A stretch of 64,000 nt of DNA from Rhizomys pruinosus (Eukaryota > Chordata > Mammalia > Rodentia > Spalacidae), in NCBI GenBank assembly GCA_009823505.1, contig VZQC01003052.1, forward strand, positions 2,611,087-2,675,086. The letters are read 5' to 3'. Positions 30,704 through 41,870 of the stretch are shown piece after piece; position 1 is the first letter of the stretch; each line of letters begins with the position of its first letter. Position numbers and translations under genes: made by a program. The notes beneath the pieces are model-generated. The model was not told where the DNA came from. It searched no databases and saw only the letters and a list, made by a program, of their open reading frames with translations.

Positions 30704-31826
30704 TCTGGAGTTGACTTTTGTCAGGGGGAGAGTATAGGGGTTTATTTTTTATTCTACAAGTGATGATCCAGTTTTGCCAATACCTTGCTAAGATGCTGTC
30801 TTTCTCCATTATGTCTTCTGGCCCCCTTTGGTTTAACTGGGCAGGGGTTGTCTATCTGTTTATTCTATCAAAGAACCAACTTTGGATTCATTGATTTTTT
30901 TCTTGATCGTTTTCTTTGTTTTATTTTCATTGATTTCTGCTCTGATTTTTGTTATTCTTTTTTCTTGTCTGTTGTGTTAAGGGTTATTTATGTTGTCTCT
31001 CAAATGTTTGGCTGCAGTGTTAGATCTCCCCCCCAAAAAAAAAAAAAAAAACCCTGGGCTGGAGAGATAGCCTAGTGGATAAAGCACCGACTGCTCTTGC
31101 AAAGGATCCAGGTTCGATCCCCAGTGCCCACATGGCAGTAAGAACTGTCTGTACTCCAATTCCAGGAGAGAAGTCCAGTTCCAGGAAAATCTGAGACCCT
31201 CTTCTGACCTCGCAGCATTGCACGACACAGGTGCACAGACCTGCATGCAGACAGTACATTCATACATATACAAAATAAAAATTAAAAAAAAAAAGAGAAG
31301 CACCCCTTTTTTGGAAACCCCTGTGGACTTGCCAGCAGCCTATTTCTCCCGACAACCAGCTTCCACATTTTGCATGAGGTAATCTACGCAACCAGATCTG
31401 CCTGCCTGCCCTGTCCACCATCCTTCCAGGCACGCACACACAGACTTTGTGCTGCAAATCATGTTGCGAGAGAAAATGCCACTAAGTACTGCACTATCGA
31501 GAAAGCAGATACAAAGAGAGAAACAGGTCCCATTTTCTTATATAATCAAAAGGCTGGAATGTTAGTCTGAAACCTCCAGAATTCCAAGGGACACACAGAT
31601 GCCCACTCCTCCAGAGTGCTGTCAATCTTCTGATCTTCCCCTGTACCTGAGGTTGGGCCCCATTGGTCTAAATGGGTGGGCTCCAGTTGCCATCTTACCC
31701 CTGCCTTTGCCCCTTTGCCCTTGCCCTGCACCTCCTGTCCCACCACGTGCCTGCAGGTGGCCCCGTCTGGCAGTCCCACATGGAAGTAAAAAAAAAAAAA
31801 AAAAAAGAAAAAAAAGAAAATGTAAT
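30704..31826. repeat. Near-exact second copy of 29289-30425 (probable assembly artefact)
   Basis: From TCTGGAGTTGACTTTTGTCA onward the text repeats 29289-30425 in the same order: L1 piece, the same B2 (31055-31297), the same unassigned segment, and the same A-run. It has many single-base losses, mostly in short homopolymers. Described under findings. Confidence 0.85.
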
Positions 31827-33870
31827 GGCCTTCTTTGTCTCTTCTGATTTCTTTTACTTGAAGTCTATTTTATCTGATATTAAAATAGCAACCACCTGCT
31901 TCTTTTTGGTCCATTGCTTGGAATATTTTCCATCTTTCACTTTTGAGGTGGTGCCTGACCTTGAAGGTAAGATGCTTTTCTTGTAGACAGCATATGGATG
32001 GATTCTGTTTCCTAATCCAATCTCCCAGTCTATGTCTTTTGATTGGGGAATTGAGTCCATTAATATTTAAGGTTATGACTGATAGGTTTGTGTTGTTTCC
32101 TTTTGCCTTATTATCCATTTGCGGTTTTGGTTTAGGTTTCTACTTCTGCAGTTATGCTTTTATTGATTTCTCTTTCTAGGTGCCTGGGGATGGTTGCTCC
32201 TTTCTTCTGTTCTTTGAATTGCTTCAAGTATTCTCTGAAGGGTTGGTTTTCCGGACATGTATTCTTTCATCTTGTTTATGTCATGGAAGATTTTTCTCTC
32301 TCCTTCAACCATAATTGACATTTTTGCTGGGTGTAGTAACCTGGGTTGGCATCTATAGTCCTTTAATACTGGGAATGTTTTGCTCCACGTTCTTCTTGCT
32401 TTCACAGTTTGCACTGAGAATTCAGTTGTAATTCTGATAGTTTTCCCCTTATAGGTCACTTGTTGTTTTTCTCTTGTGGCATTAAGGATTTTGTCTTTGT
32501 TTTGGGAGTCTAGCATTTTAACTATGATATGGCGTGGAGAGTTTCTTTTCTGGTCTTGTCTATTTGGAGTTCTATGTGCTTCTTGTATTTGTATTGGTTT
32601 GTCTTTTTTTAGTTTGGGGAAATTTTCATCTATTATTCTGTTGAAGATCTGATCAATACCATTCTCTTGGGATTCTTCTCTTTCCTCTATTCCTATGATG
32701 TGGAGGTTTGATCTTTTCATAGTGTCCCACAGTTCCTGGTTGTTCCACTTTTGTGTATTTCTTTTAAATTTTTCATAATATTTACTTGAGGTTTTTAGCT
32801 GTTCTGTGTTATCTTCCAGGTCTGATATTCTTTGTTCTGCTTCCTCCATTCTACTTCTGAGGCTTTTTCCGTTCCTTACCTCTTAATTGGATGAGTGTTT
32901 GATTTCCTTTTTCATTTCATCTTGTGATTTCTTTAGTATTTCCACTTCCTTTTGGAGCTTCTCATTCTCTTCCTGTAGCTCTTTGCTTTGCTGATTGGTT
33001 TCCTTTTCTATTTCTACATGGGATCTTTTCAATGTTTCCACTTCCAGAGATTGTCATTTTCTCCCTCTAGTTCTTTCTGGCATTTGTCATTCTCTCTCTC
33101 TAGGTCCTTCTTGAGTTTTTCATTCTCTCTCCTTAGTTCTCTGACATGTTCTTTATATTCTTTGATTTCTTTGAATATGTCCACAATTGTTTCTTTAAGA
33201 TCTGTGTCCTGGGCCATCCCCAGGGGGATCCCACTGTAGGAATCTCCCACAGGGTTGGTAGAGCTTTGTGTGGAATTATCCTGCACCTTTCTCATGTTGT
33301 CACTTCCCATGTCCCTGGCATGTGGGTTTCTCTTTGTCTGTATTCCAATGCAAATCCCAAATGCCTCTTCACTGTGTTGAAGGCTTGGTTTCCTTGCCTC
33401 CTTCAGCTGCCTTCATTGTTTGTTTGTTTGTTTTGTTTTTCTCCTTGCTTATGGAGTGTTGACTTATCTAAGTTTTAGGCTTTCTATTGGAAGCCTAACT
33501 CACTCTTCCCTTTTTGTTCTGAAGGTTCTCCAAAGAATTCACTTGGACACTCCCTCAGCAATTCCAGTTGGGGGGGGTATGCCTGTTTAGCCCACACCCT
33601 GATACTCTGTGCTTCAGGTAGTCCTTGGATATCCCCAACCTAAATTCTGTGCACTCAAGTCTCACAGTGGTAACAGGCCCACCTCTTATAGCAGCTAGCA
33701 TGGAGACTCCACCCACACAGGACAATGATTGAATTATCCAACAGACAGACCAATGAGACACTTATCCAGCAAGCCTGTGATAGGATTATCAAACAATCTC
33801 CATGGCTGAAGTGCCCTGCTCCTACCTGTGCTTCAGGTGGTCCTGGGAAATCCCATCTAAGCTCTGTGCA
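31827..33870 (-). mobile_element. LINE-1 antisense: ORF2 start, ORF1 and 5'UTR
   Basis: ORF2 begins at 32118 on the minus strand with the endonuclease N-terminus (VITLNINGLNSPIKRHRLGD, NPSICCLQEKHL). ORF1 runs from 33310 (MGSDNMRKVQDNS, with heptad-rich coiled coil) and, after breaks between about 33029 and 32849, from 32849 to 32160 through the RRM-like and C-terminal domains (KARRTWSKTFPVLKDYRCQP). 33311-33870 is 5'UTR. Total ORF1 span is about 383 codons, but the frame is broken. Confidence 0.88.
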
Positions 33871-33896
33871 CTCAAACATTTTTTAAGTTGTTTCTC

Positions 33897-34135
33897 CAGA
33901 TCTCCCAAGAACAGCTCAAGCAAGTGCAGGTAGGTAGGCAGCAGCTGAGTGCTTCAGCAAGGCTGATTGTTGATTGATTTCATCTAGTTAATCCGTTAAT
34001 CCAGTTGTCTTTGGTTTAATTGGCTTTTGTGGCTGTGGGGGCGGAGTTATCCTCGCAGCTGGTATAAAAGGTACGGTTGTGTGAGTCTCGATCTGAGATC
34101 TCCCGAGACCAGCTCAGGCAAGCGCAGGTGCTGGG
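33897..34135 (+). promoter_or_regulatory. L1 5'UTR monomer pair (RNA polymerase II promoter type)
   Basis: AGATCTCCCAAGAACAGCTC at 33898 recurs as AGATCTCCCGAGACCAGCTC near 34097, with GCAAGCGCAGG-like continuation each time, giving a period of about 200 bp. The first unit contains a GGGGGCGGAG box and TATAAAAGG at about 34062. Mouse L1 promoters are built from ~200-bp monomers, so this looks like the start of such an array. Confidence 0.65.
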
Positions 34136-34335
34136 GCATGGGCTAATTTAGGACTTACATTGAATACAGGCAAAGAGAAGTTACACGCCAGGAACACAAA
34201 GAAGAGACAACATGAGAAAGGGGCAGGATAATCCCGCATCAAGCTCTACCAACCCTATGGAAGATTCCTACAGTGGGATCCCCATGGGGATGGCCCAGGA
34301 CACAGATATCAGAAACACAATTGGGAACATATTTA

Positions 34336-34484
34336 TTTATTTATTTTTGGTCTTTTCGATCTCCCTGTAGTCCCAGCTGTCCTGGGACTCACTGTGTGGA
34401 CCAGGCTGGCCTTGAACTCATAAAGATCCACCTGCCTCTAACTTCCAAGTGCTAGGATTAAAGGCATGTGCCACCACACCCGGC
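34336..34484 (-). mobile_element. B1 SINE inserted into L1 ORF1
   Basis: Antisense B1 flanked by an exact duplication GGGAACATATTTA (34323-34335 and 34485-34497). It splits the ORF1 coding sequence of the sense L1. Confidence 0.95.
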
Positions 34485-35223
34485 GGGAACATATTTAAAG
34501 AACTACAACACTATAAAGAGCAAATCAAAGAACTAAGAAAAGAGAATGAAGAACTCAAGAAGGACCTAGAGAGAGAGAATGACAAACTCCGGAAGGAACT
34601 GGAAACACTGAAAAGATCCCATACTGAAAAAGATAAGGAAACCAAACATCGAAGCAAAGAGCTACAGGAAGAGATTGAGAAGCTCCAAAAAGAATTCGAA
34701 ATACTAAAAAATCAGAAGAGGAAATGAAAAAGGAAATCAAACACTCATCCAATCAAGAGGAAAGGAGTGGAAAAAGCCTCAGAAACAGAATGGAGGAAGC
34801 AGAACAAAGAATATCAGACCTGGAAGATAACACAGAACAACTTAAAACCTCAAGGAAAGACTATGAAAAATTTTTAAATACACAAAAGTGGAACAACCAG
34901 GAACTGTGGGACACTATGAAAAGATTGAACCTCCACATCATAGGAGTAGAGGAAGGATAAGACTCCCAAGAGAATGGTATTGATCAGATCATCAACAGAA
35001 TAATAGATGAAAACTTCCCCAAACTAAAAAAAGACAAACCAATACAAATACAAGAAGCACATAGAACTCCAAACAGACAAGATCAGAAAAGAAATTCTCC
35101 ATGCCACATCATAGTTAAAATGCTAGACACCCAAAACAAAGACAAAATCCTTAAAGCCACAAGAGAAAAACAACAAGTGACCTATAAGGGGAAACCTATC
35201 AGAATTACAACTGACTTCTCAAN

Positions 35224-36395
35224 CATGGGGCCTAATTTAGGACTTACATTGAATACAGGCAAAGAGAAGTTACACGCCAGGAACACAAAGAAGAGACACA
35301 TGAGAAAGGGGCAGGATAATCCCGCACAAGCTCTACCAACCCTATGGAAGACTTCTACAGTGGGATCCCCATGGGGATGGCCCAGGACACAGATATTACA
35401 GAAACACAATTGGAACATATTTATTTATTTATTTTTGGTCTTTTCGATCTCCCTGTAGTCCCAGCTTGTCCTGGGACTCACCTTTTGTGGGGACCCAGGG
35501 TCTGGCCTTGAACCTCATAAAGATCACCTGCCTCTTAACTCCAATGCTAGGATTAAAGCATGCCAACCAGATTGCCTACCATGCCTCTTAGATTCCAATG
35601 TATCTAGCGATTATAAGAATAAAGTCCAAACAAAGGAGAACTATAAGATAAAACACTATAAAGAAAGCTCAAAAAGGACCAATGAACGAAAGCTAGTAAG
35701 AGAGAAGCCAGAGATGACAGCAAGACTACCGGAAGAGAACTGGAAACATGACAAAGAATCTCCATATTGAGAAAATAAGGAAACCACTCGAAGCAAAGAT
35801 GCTATCGTACGAAAAGAAGATATGTACGAAAGGGACTACCTACAAAGAGATTCGAAATACTAAAAAATCAGAAGAGAAAGAAAAAGGAAATCAAAACAAT
35901 CCAATCAAGAGGAAAGGAGTGGAAAAAGCCTCAGAACAGAAGATAGGAAGCAGAAACAAAGAATATCAGACCTGGAAGATAACACAGAACAACTTAAAAC
36001 CTCAAGGAAAGACTATGAAAATTTTTAAATACACAAAAGTGGAACAACACAGGAACTGTGGGGACACTATGAAAAGAATTGAACCTCCACATCATGGAGT
36101 AGAGGAAGGAGAAGATACCCAGAGAATGGTATTGATCAGATCATCAACAGAATAATAGTGAAAACTTCCCCAAACTAAAAAAAAGCAAACCAATACAAAT
36201 ACAAGAAGCACATAGAACTCCAAAAACAGCAAAGATCAGAAAAAGAAATTTCTCCTAAGATTTATAGAAAAATGCTAGACACCCAAAACAAAGACAAAAT
36301 CTTAAAGCCACAAGAGAAAAACAACAAGTGACCTATAAGGGGAAACCTATCAGAAATTACAACTGGTCTTCTCAATGCATACTATGAAAGAAAGT
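35224..36395. repeat. Second, error-rich copy of 34135-35222 (probable assembly artefact)
   Basis: Immediately after the N at 35223 the text restarts at GGGGCCTAATTTAGGACTTA and repeats the 5'UTR, ORF1 start, B1 and ORF1 body. Single-base insertions and deletions occur every few tens of bases. Confidence 0.88.
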
Positions 36396-39300
36396 AAGAA
36401 GAATTGGAGCAAAGCATTCCCAGTGTTAAGAACAATAGATGCCAACCAGGTCTACAATAACCAGTCAAAAATGTCGATTAATAATTGGAGAGAGAAAATA
36501 CCTCATAGACAATAAACAATTGAAAGAATATCATGTCCAGAAACCAACCCTTCAGAGAATACTTGAGCAATTCAAAGAACAGAAGAAAGGAGCAACCATC
36601 CCCAGATGCCTAGAAAGAGAAATTCAATAAAAAGCAATAACTGCGAGAGAGTAGAAACCTAAACCCCAAAACCACAAATAAGCAAGATAAACAAGGAAAA
36701 GAAGCAACACAGACTATAGTCATCCTTAAATATTAATGGACTAAAAATTCCCCAATCAAAAAGACATAGACTGGAGATTGGAATATAGGAAACAAGAGAT
36801 CCATCCAACTGTCAACAAGAAGCACATCTACCTTTAAAGGACAGACACCACCTTTAAAGGAAAGGTGTGAAAAAATATTCCAAGCAAATTGTTACCAAAA
36901 AGAAAGCAGGTGTGCTATATAATACTCACAAATAGACTTCAAAGTAAAAAAAAAATCAGAAGAAGACACAAGAAGGCCATACATTTTATCAAGGAACAAT
37001 TCACTCAGAAGATTTCACAATCAAGCAGTCGAATAGTGAATATATATGGATATATTATATATATATAATATATATACACATATAACTATGACCAGCAAGT
37101 CACCACTAACCCAGTACATTCATAGTAAGGGGACTTCAATACCCCACGAGTCCTTTGGTCAACCAGGACAAAAATAAACAGAGAGACATCTGAACTGAAC
37201 ATATGATACCCCAAATGGACCTATGACATCTACTGACATCCCCATCTAATACATAGAGAATACACTTTCTACTCAGCACCCCATGGAACTTCTCCACCAA
37301 AATCGCCACATATGAGGACACAGAAGAAACCTTCCACAAATAACAAAAAGATTGAAATAATTTCATGCCATTCTATCCAGACCACAGTGCAATAAGCTCA
37401 CACCTACACTAGGATAAGCCCTATCTGCCTACAAGAAACTGGAGACTAAACACCACACTCCTTAATAATGAATGGGTCAAGGAAGAGATAAAGAAGTAAA
37501 AGCATTCCTGGAACTGAATGACAATGAGAAAACAACACAACAAAACCTATGGGATACCTTAAAAGCAGTTAAGAGGGAAGTTTATAGCCCTGGGTGCCTA
37601 CATTAGAAAAACAGAGCACAAGTGAAAGAACTAACTCAGCTAAAAGCACTAATTGGAGAAGAAAGAAGCAACAGACAGAATGAACCACTAAATGCCACAG
37701 ACAAGAAAAAGTACAAAGGTAGAAATCGAGAATCAATGAAACAAAGAAAACAATACAAAAAAAATCAATGAATCCAAAAAGTAGGATTCTTTGATAGGAT
37801 AAACAAGATAGACAGACCTCTAGCCAGTAACCAAAAGAAAGAAGGAAAATCTCCAAATCAATACAATCCTCATGAAAAGGGAAATATCACAACAGACAAG
37901 AGAAAAAGATCCAGAAAATCATATAGGAAAATTCAAGAACCTATACTCTACCAAGCTTGAAAACCTAGAGAAATGGATGAATCATTGAAATTCTGGGAAT
38001 CACCAAAGCTCAACCCCAAAGAAGATCAGCAGCTTAAACAGAACCATAATATGACGAAAGAAAATTGAAGATGTAGTAAGAAACCTCCCAACTAAAAAAG
38101 CCCAGCCCAGACGGTTTCACAGCAGAATTCTATAAACATTTTCAACAAAAGACCTACAAACCATTATTACTGAAACACTGTTTATGAAGGATACAATCAG
38201 AGGGAATTCTCCCAAATTCCTTCTATGAAGCCAGAACTCATAAAAAAAAAACAAAAAAAAAAAAAGATACAATAAAAAGGGAGATTATAGACCCATCTCC
38301 CTAATGAACACAGATGCCAAAATATTAACTGAACAGGATACTTGCAAAATCACATACAGACCCACATCAAGAAGATCATCAGACATGACCAGTTGGATAT
38401 TCAATGAACAGAGAGCTAGGGATGGTTCAAATAAAAATCAGTAAACATCATCAAACACCATAAATAAAATAAAAAGAGAAAAACCACACCATCATCTCAA
38501 TTGATGGCTGAAAAAGCCTCTGACAAAATCCAAGCATCCCTTCATGCTTAAAGTACTTGAAGGAATTGGAGATGAGGAATAATATTCCTCAATGTAATCA
38601 AAGACCATACACAGGAAAACCCACAACAATATCATCCTAATAGATAGGGGAAATGACAGAAAAACATTCCCTTTAAAAGTAGGAACTCAGCAAAGTGCCC
38701 CCTGTCACCATTCCTCTTCAATTAGTGCTTAAAACACTTGCTAGAGCAAAATAAGGCAAGAAAAGGAAATTAAAGGAGTATTAATGGAAGAGGAAGTCAA
38801 GCTATCCTATTTCTGATGATATGATTGTTTATTTAAGGGATGCTTAAAAACTCCACCAGAAAACTCCTAGAAAGATTAACAGCTTCAGAAAAGTGGCAGG
38901 AGGTACAAAAATTAACCTTAAAAAAATCAATGGCCTTTCATTACACCAACAACAAAGCAACTGGAGAAAGATTCAAAAAGACCTTCCCACTCACAATAGC
39001 CTCAAAAACAATACAATTACTGGGAACAAACCTAACAAAGACACAAAGATCTCTACACAAAAATTTTAAACCTTTAAATATTAAAGAATGAAATTGAAGA
39101 AGACCTCAGAAAGATTGGAAAACCTCCCATGCCTCATGATTGGGAAAATTAACATGTAAAAAATGTCATTTATCTACCAAAACTCTGGTATCATAGATTT
39201 AATGCAAGAATCCAATCAAAATCCCACAAGAGTTTCTTCCAGCGCTTGGTAACAAAAGTCCTTATATTCATCTTGGAAAAACAAAAGACCACCAAATAGC

Positions 39301-39559
39301 CAAAACAACCTCTGAGGGAAAAGAGCTACACAGGGGGGCATCTCATAACCAGACTTCAAACAAATATACTACAGGGCTATAGTCATAAAAACAGCCTGGA
39401 TTTGGCACAAAAACAGACCTAGTTGACCAATGGAACAAAACCAAAAGATCCAAATACTTGAGCACATACATCAGCCCTTATATGTTTGACAAAGGTCCAA
39501 GAAGCCACAATGGAAGGAGAAGACAGCATCTCAGCAAGTGGTGTTGCAAAGCTGGATCA

Positions 39560-40400
39560 CCACTATAGAAGAATAATTAAACCCCTACCTCTCGCCCTGT
39601 ACAAAAGTAACTCCAGTATGGATCAAAGACCTCAACGTGAAACCCAAACTCTGAAGCGCGATAGAAGAAAAAGTTGGCAGCAGACTACAAGAACATTAGG
39701 ATGTAGAAAAGACTTCCTAAAATCAGACAGCAACTGCGCAAGTATTAACGTCGACAATTGACAAGAGTGGGACTCATTAACTCAAAAGCTTCTGTACATC
39801 AAAAGAAAGCAATTCAAGGAAGTGAAGAGAAATCCCACAGAGTGGAGGAAAACCTTCACTGCAGATACATCTGACAAAGCATTGATTTCAGAATATATGA
39901 AACTACTCAAAAAAACAAAGAAAAAAGAAAAAATGATACATCAAGTAGATTGGAGCAAAAAGTGGTGTGTGTGTCAAAACTGGGAACCACGTTGGCGAAG
40001 ATGAATGAAAATGTACCTCTCTACGCTGTACAAAAAGTCAACTCCAATGCGAACTAAAGACTCAATGTGAAGACCCCAAACTCTGAAGTGCAAAGAGAAC
40101 TTAGAAAAGTTGGGGGCAAGCAGATAACAAGAAATAGGCATAGGAAAAAAATTGCTAAATCAGACAAACAGCAGTTCTGCAAGAATTAAGGTTGACAATT
40201 GACAAATGGGACCTCATTAAACTCAAAAGCTTCTGTACATCAAAAGAAACAATCAAGGAAGTGAAGCAGAAATCCCAACAGAGTGGGATGGGAAACCTTC
40301 ACTGCAGAAACATCTTGACAAAGCATTGATTTCCAGAATATATAAACTACTTCAGAAAACAAGAAGAAAGACCCACTCAATAGGATGGAGCAAAGAGCTG
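39560..40400. repeat. Local tandem copy (~430 bp) inside noisy L1 ORF2
   Basis: 39560-39960 and about 39985-40400 contain the same ORF2 passage: CTCTGAAG...AAAAGTTGG, AATTGACAA...GGGA, CTTCACTGCAGA, AAAGCATTGATTTC. Each carries different indels. L1 has only one such passage. Confidence 0.8.
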
Positions 40401-41399
40401 AACAGAGACTCACAATTGAGGAATCAGAGATGGCTGAGAAAACACCCTTAAGAAGTGTTCAACATTTCAACAAATCATTAAGGAAATGCAAATCAAAAAC
40501 CACTTCTAAGATATCATCTTATCCAAGAAGTATGTCTAGGATCAAGAAAACAAATGATACCAAGTGCTGGAGAGATTTGTGGGGAAAGGGGAACACTCAT
40601 CCACTGCTTGGTGGGAATGTAAACCATTACAGCCACTATGGAAGCAGTGTGGAGAACCCTTTGGAAGACTTGGAATGCAACTTGCCTACCACATAACCCG
40701 GCCATACCACTCCTGGGCATGTACTTTCAAGACTCACCCCACCAGAGAGATACATGCATGGCCATGTTTATTTCAGCTCTCTTCACAATAGCAAGGAGCT
40801 GGAACCAACCCAAATGCCCCTCAACTGATGAGTGGATAGAGAAAATGTGGTACATCTACACAATGGAGTTCTATGCAGCAGTAAAGAAAGATGACATCAT
40901 GAGCTTTGCAGAAAAATGGCTGGAGCTAGAGGACATCATGCTGAGTGAAGTAACACAGTCCCAGAAAAACAAACAACGAATGGTATCCCTCATCTGTGGA
41001 TGCTAGTGCCAGTTACCTAGTTGTAAGTATTTCTTGTGTATGGCCCCCTGAGCTTTTGTCCAAAGCAGTTGGGAGTGATGCATATTGGAAACAACAACAA
41101 CAACAACGACGACAACAGAAAGGACTGCATCAAAGAACTGACTGAAACAGTGAACTTCTGCTCAAAACAGTTAACTTCCTCATGGAGAATATTGAGAAAG
41201 ACTGAGAAAGAGATGAAAAGCATGTTTGGCAGAATGCATGAGCTCTGGTGGGGTGGGGGAATGGGGGAGACACGGGTCTAGATTTGTTAAAAAATAAAAA
41301 TAAATTTATGTGGGGAAAAAAAGATGTTTCTCAGCCATCTTTATTCCCTCATTTGTGAAGTCTCTTCTTCTCTTTACTCCATCTTTTCAGTAATTCATT

Positions 41400-41870
41400 T
41401 TCTTACTTCTTTTATTATGTGTATGAGTGTACTGTCTGCATGTAGGTTGGTGCTTTCGTGTCCTGCAATGTCTCGGAAGTCAGAAGAGGGCATCGGATTC
41501 CCCTGGAACTGGAGTTAAAGATGGTTCTTAGCTGCCATGTGGGTGCTGGGAATTGAACCCGGGTCCTCTGCAAGAGCAGTGGGTGCACTTAACCACTAAG
41601 TCATCTCTCCAGCTCCTTTTTTGGTATTTTTGAGACAGGGTCTCCCTTTAAGTCCCAGCTGGCCTGGAGCTCACTCTGTAGACCAGGCTGCCCTTGAACT
41701 CACAGAGATATACCTGCCTCTACCTCCTGAGTGCTAGGATTAAAGGCCTGTGGCACCACACCCCCAGCCCTAAAGACTGTTTTTAGCCACAGGTGGGTGC
41801 TGGGAATCTAAACCGGGTCCTCTGTAAGAGCAGTCAGTGCTCTTAACTGCTAAGCCATCTCTCCAGCCCC
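41400..41870 (-). mobile_element. Antisense B2, B1 and B2 fragment cluster
   Basis: 41400-41616 antisense B2 (ends TCATCTCTCCAGCTCC); 41617-41766 antisense B1 (TTTTTTGGTATTTTTGAGAC ... GGCACCACACCCCCAG); 41771-41870 the 5' half of another antisense B2 (GGTCCTCTGTAAGAGCAGTC ... CCATCTCTCCAGCCCC). Confidence 0.88.

Larger units (their letters stand above)
33897..41320 (+). mobile_element. LINE-1, sense, near full length with promoter monomers
   Basis: It starts with two monomer-like units and 5'UTR; ORF1 begins at 34212. A B1 interrupts ORF1 after roughly 38 codons, the coiled coil resumes at 34498, and the RRM-like region reaches 35222. There the assembly repeats itself (35224 to ~36395). ORF2 then spans about 36700-41000 in text with constant indels, and a 3'UTR and tail end near 41320. 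AAGTTGTTTCTC (33885-33896) and AAGATGTTTCTC (41321-41332) are a likely target-site duplication with one mismatch, placing this insertion inside the antisense L1 to the right. Confidence 0.8.

Noticed and set aside
34449..34960. Possibly intact L1 ORF1 protein
   Set aside because: Interrupted by a B1 upstream, a frame change near 34725, a stop near 34960 and an N at 35223. None of the L1 copies in the window has an unbroken ORF1 or ORF2.
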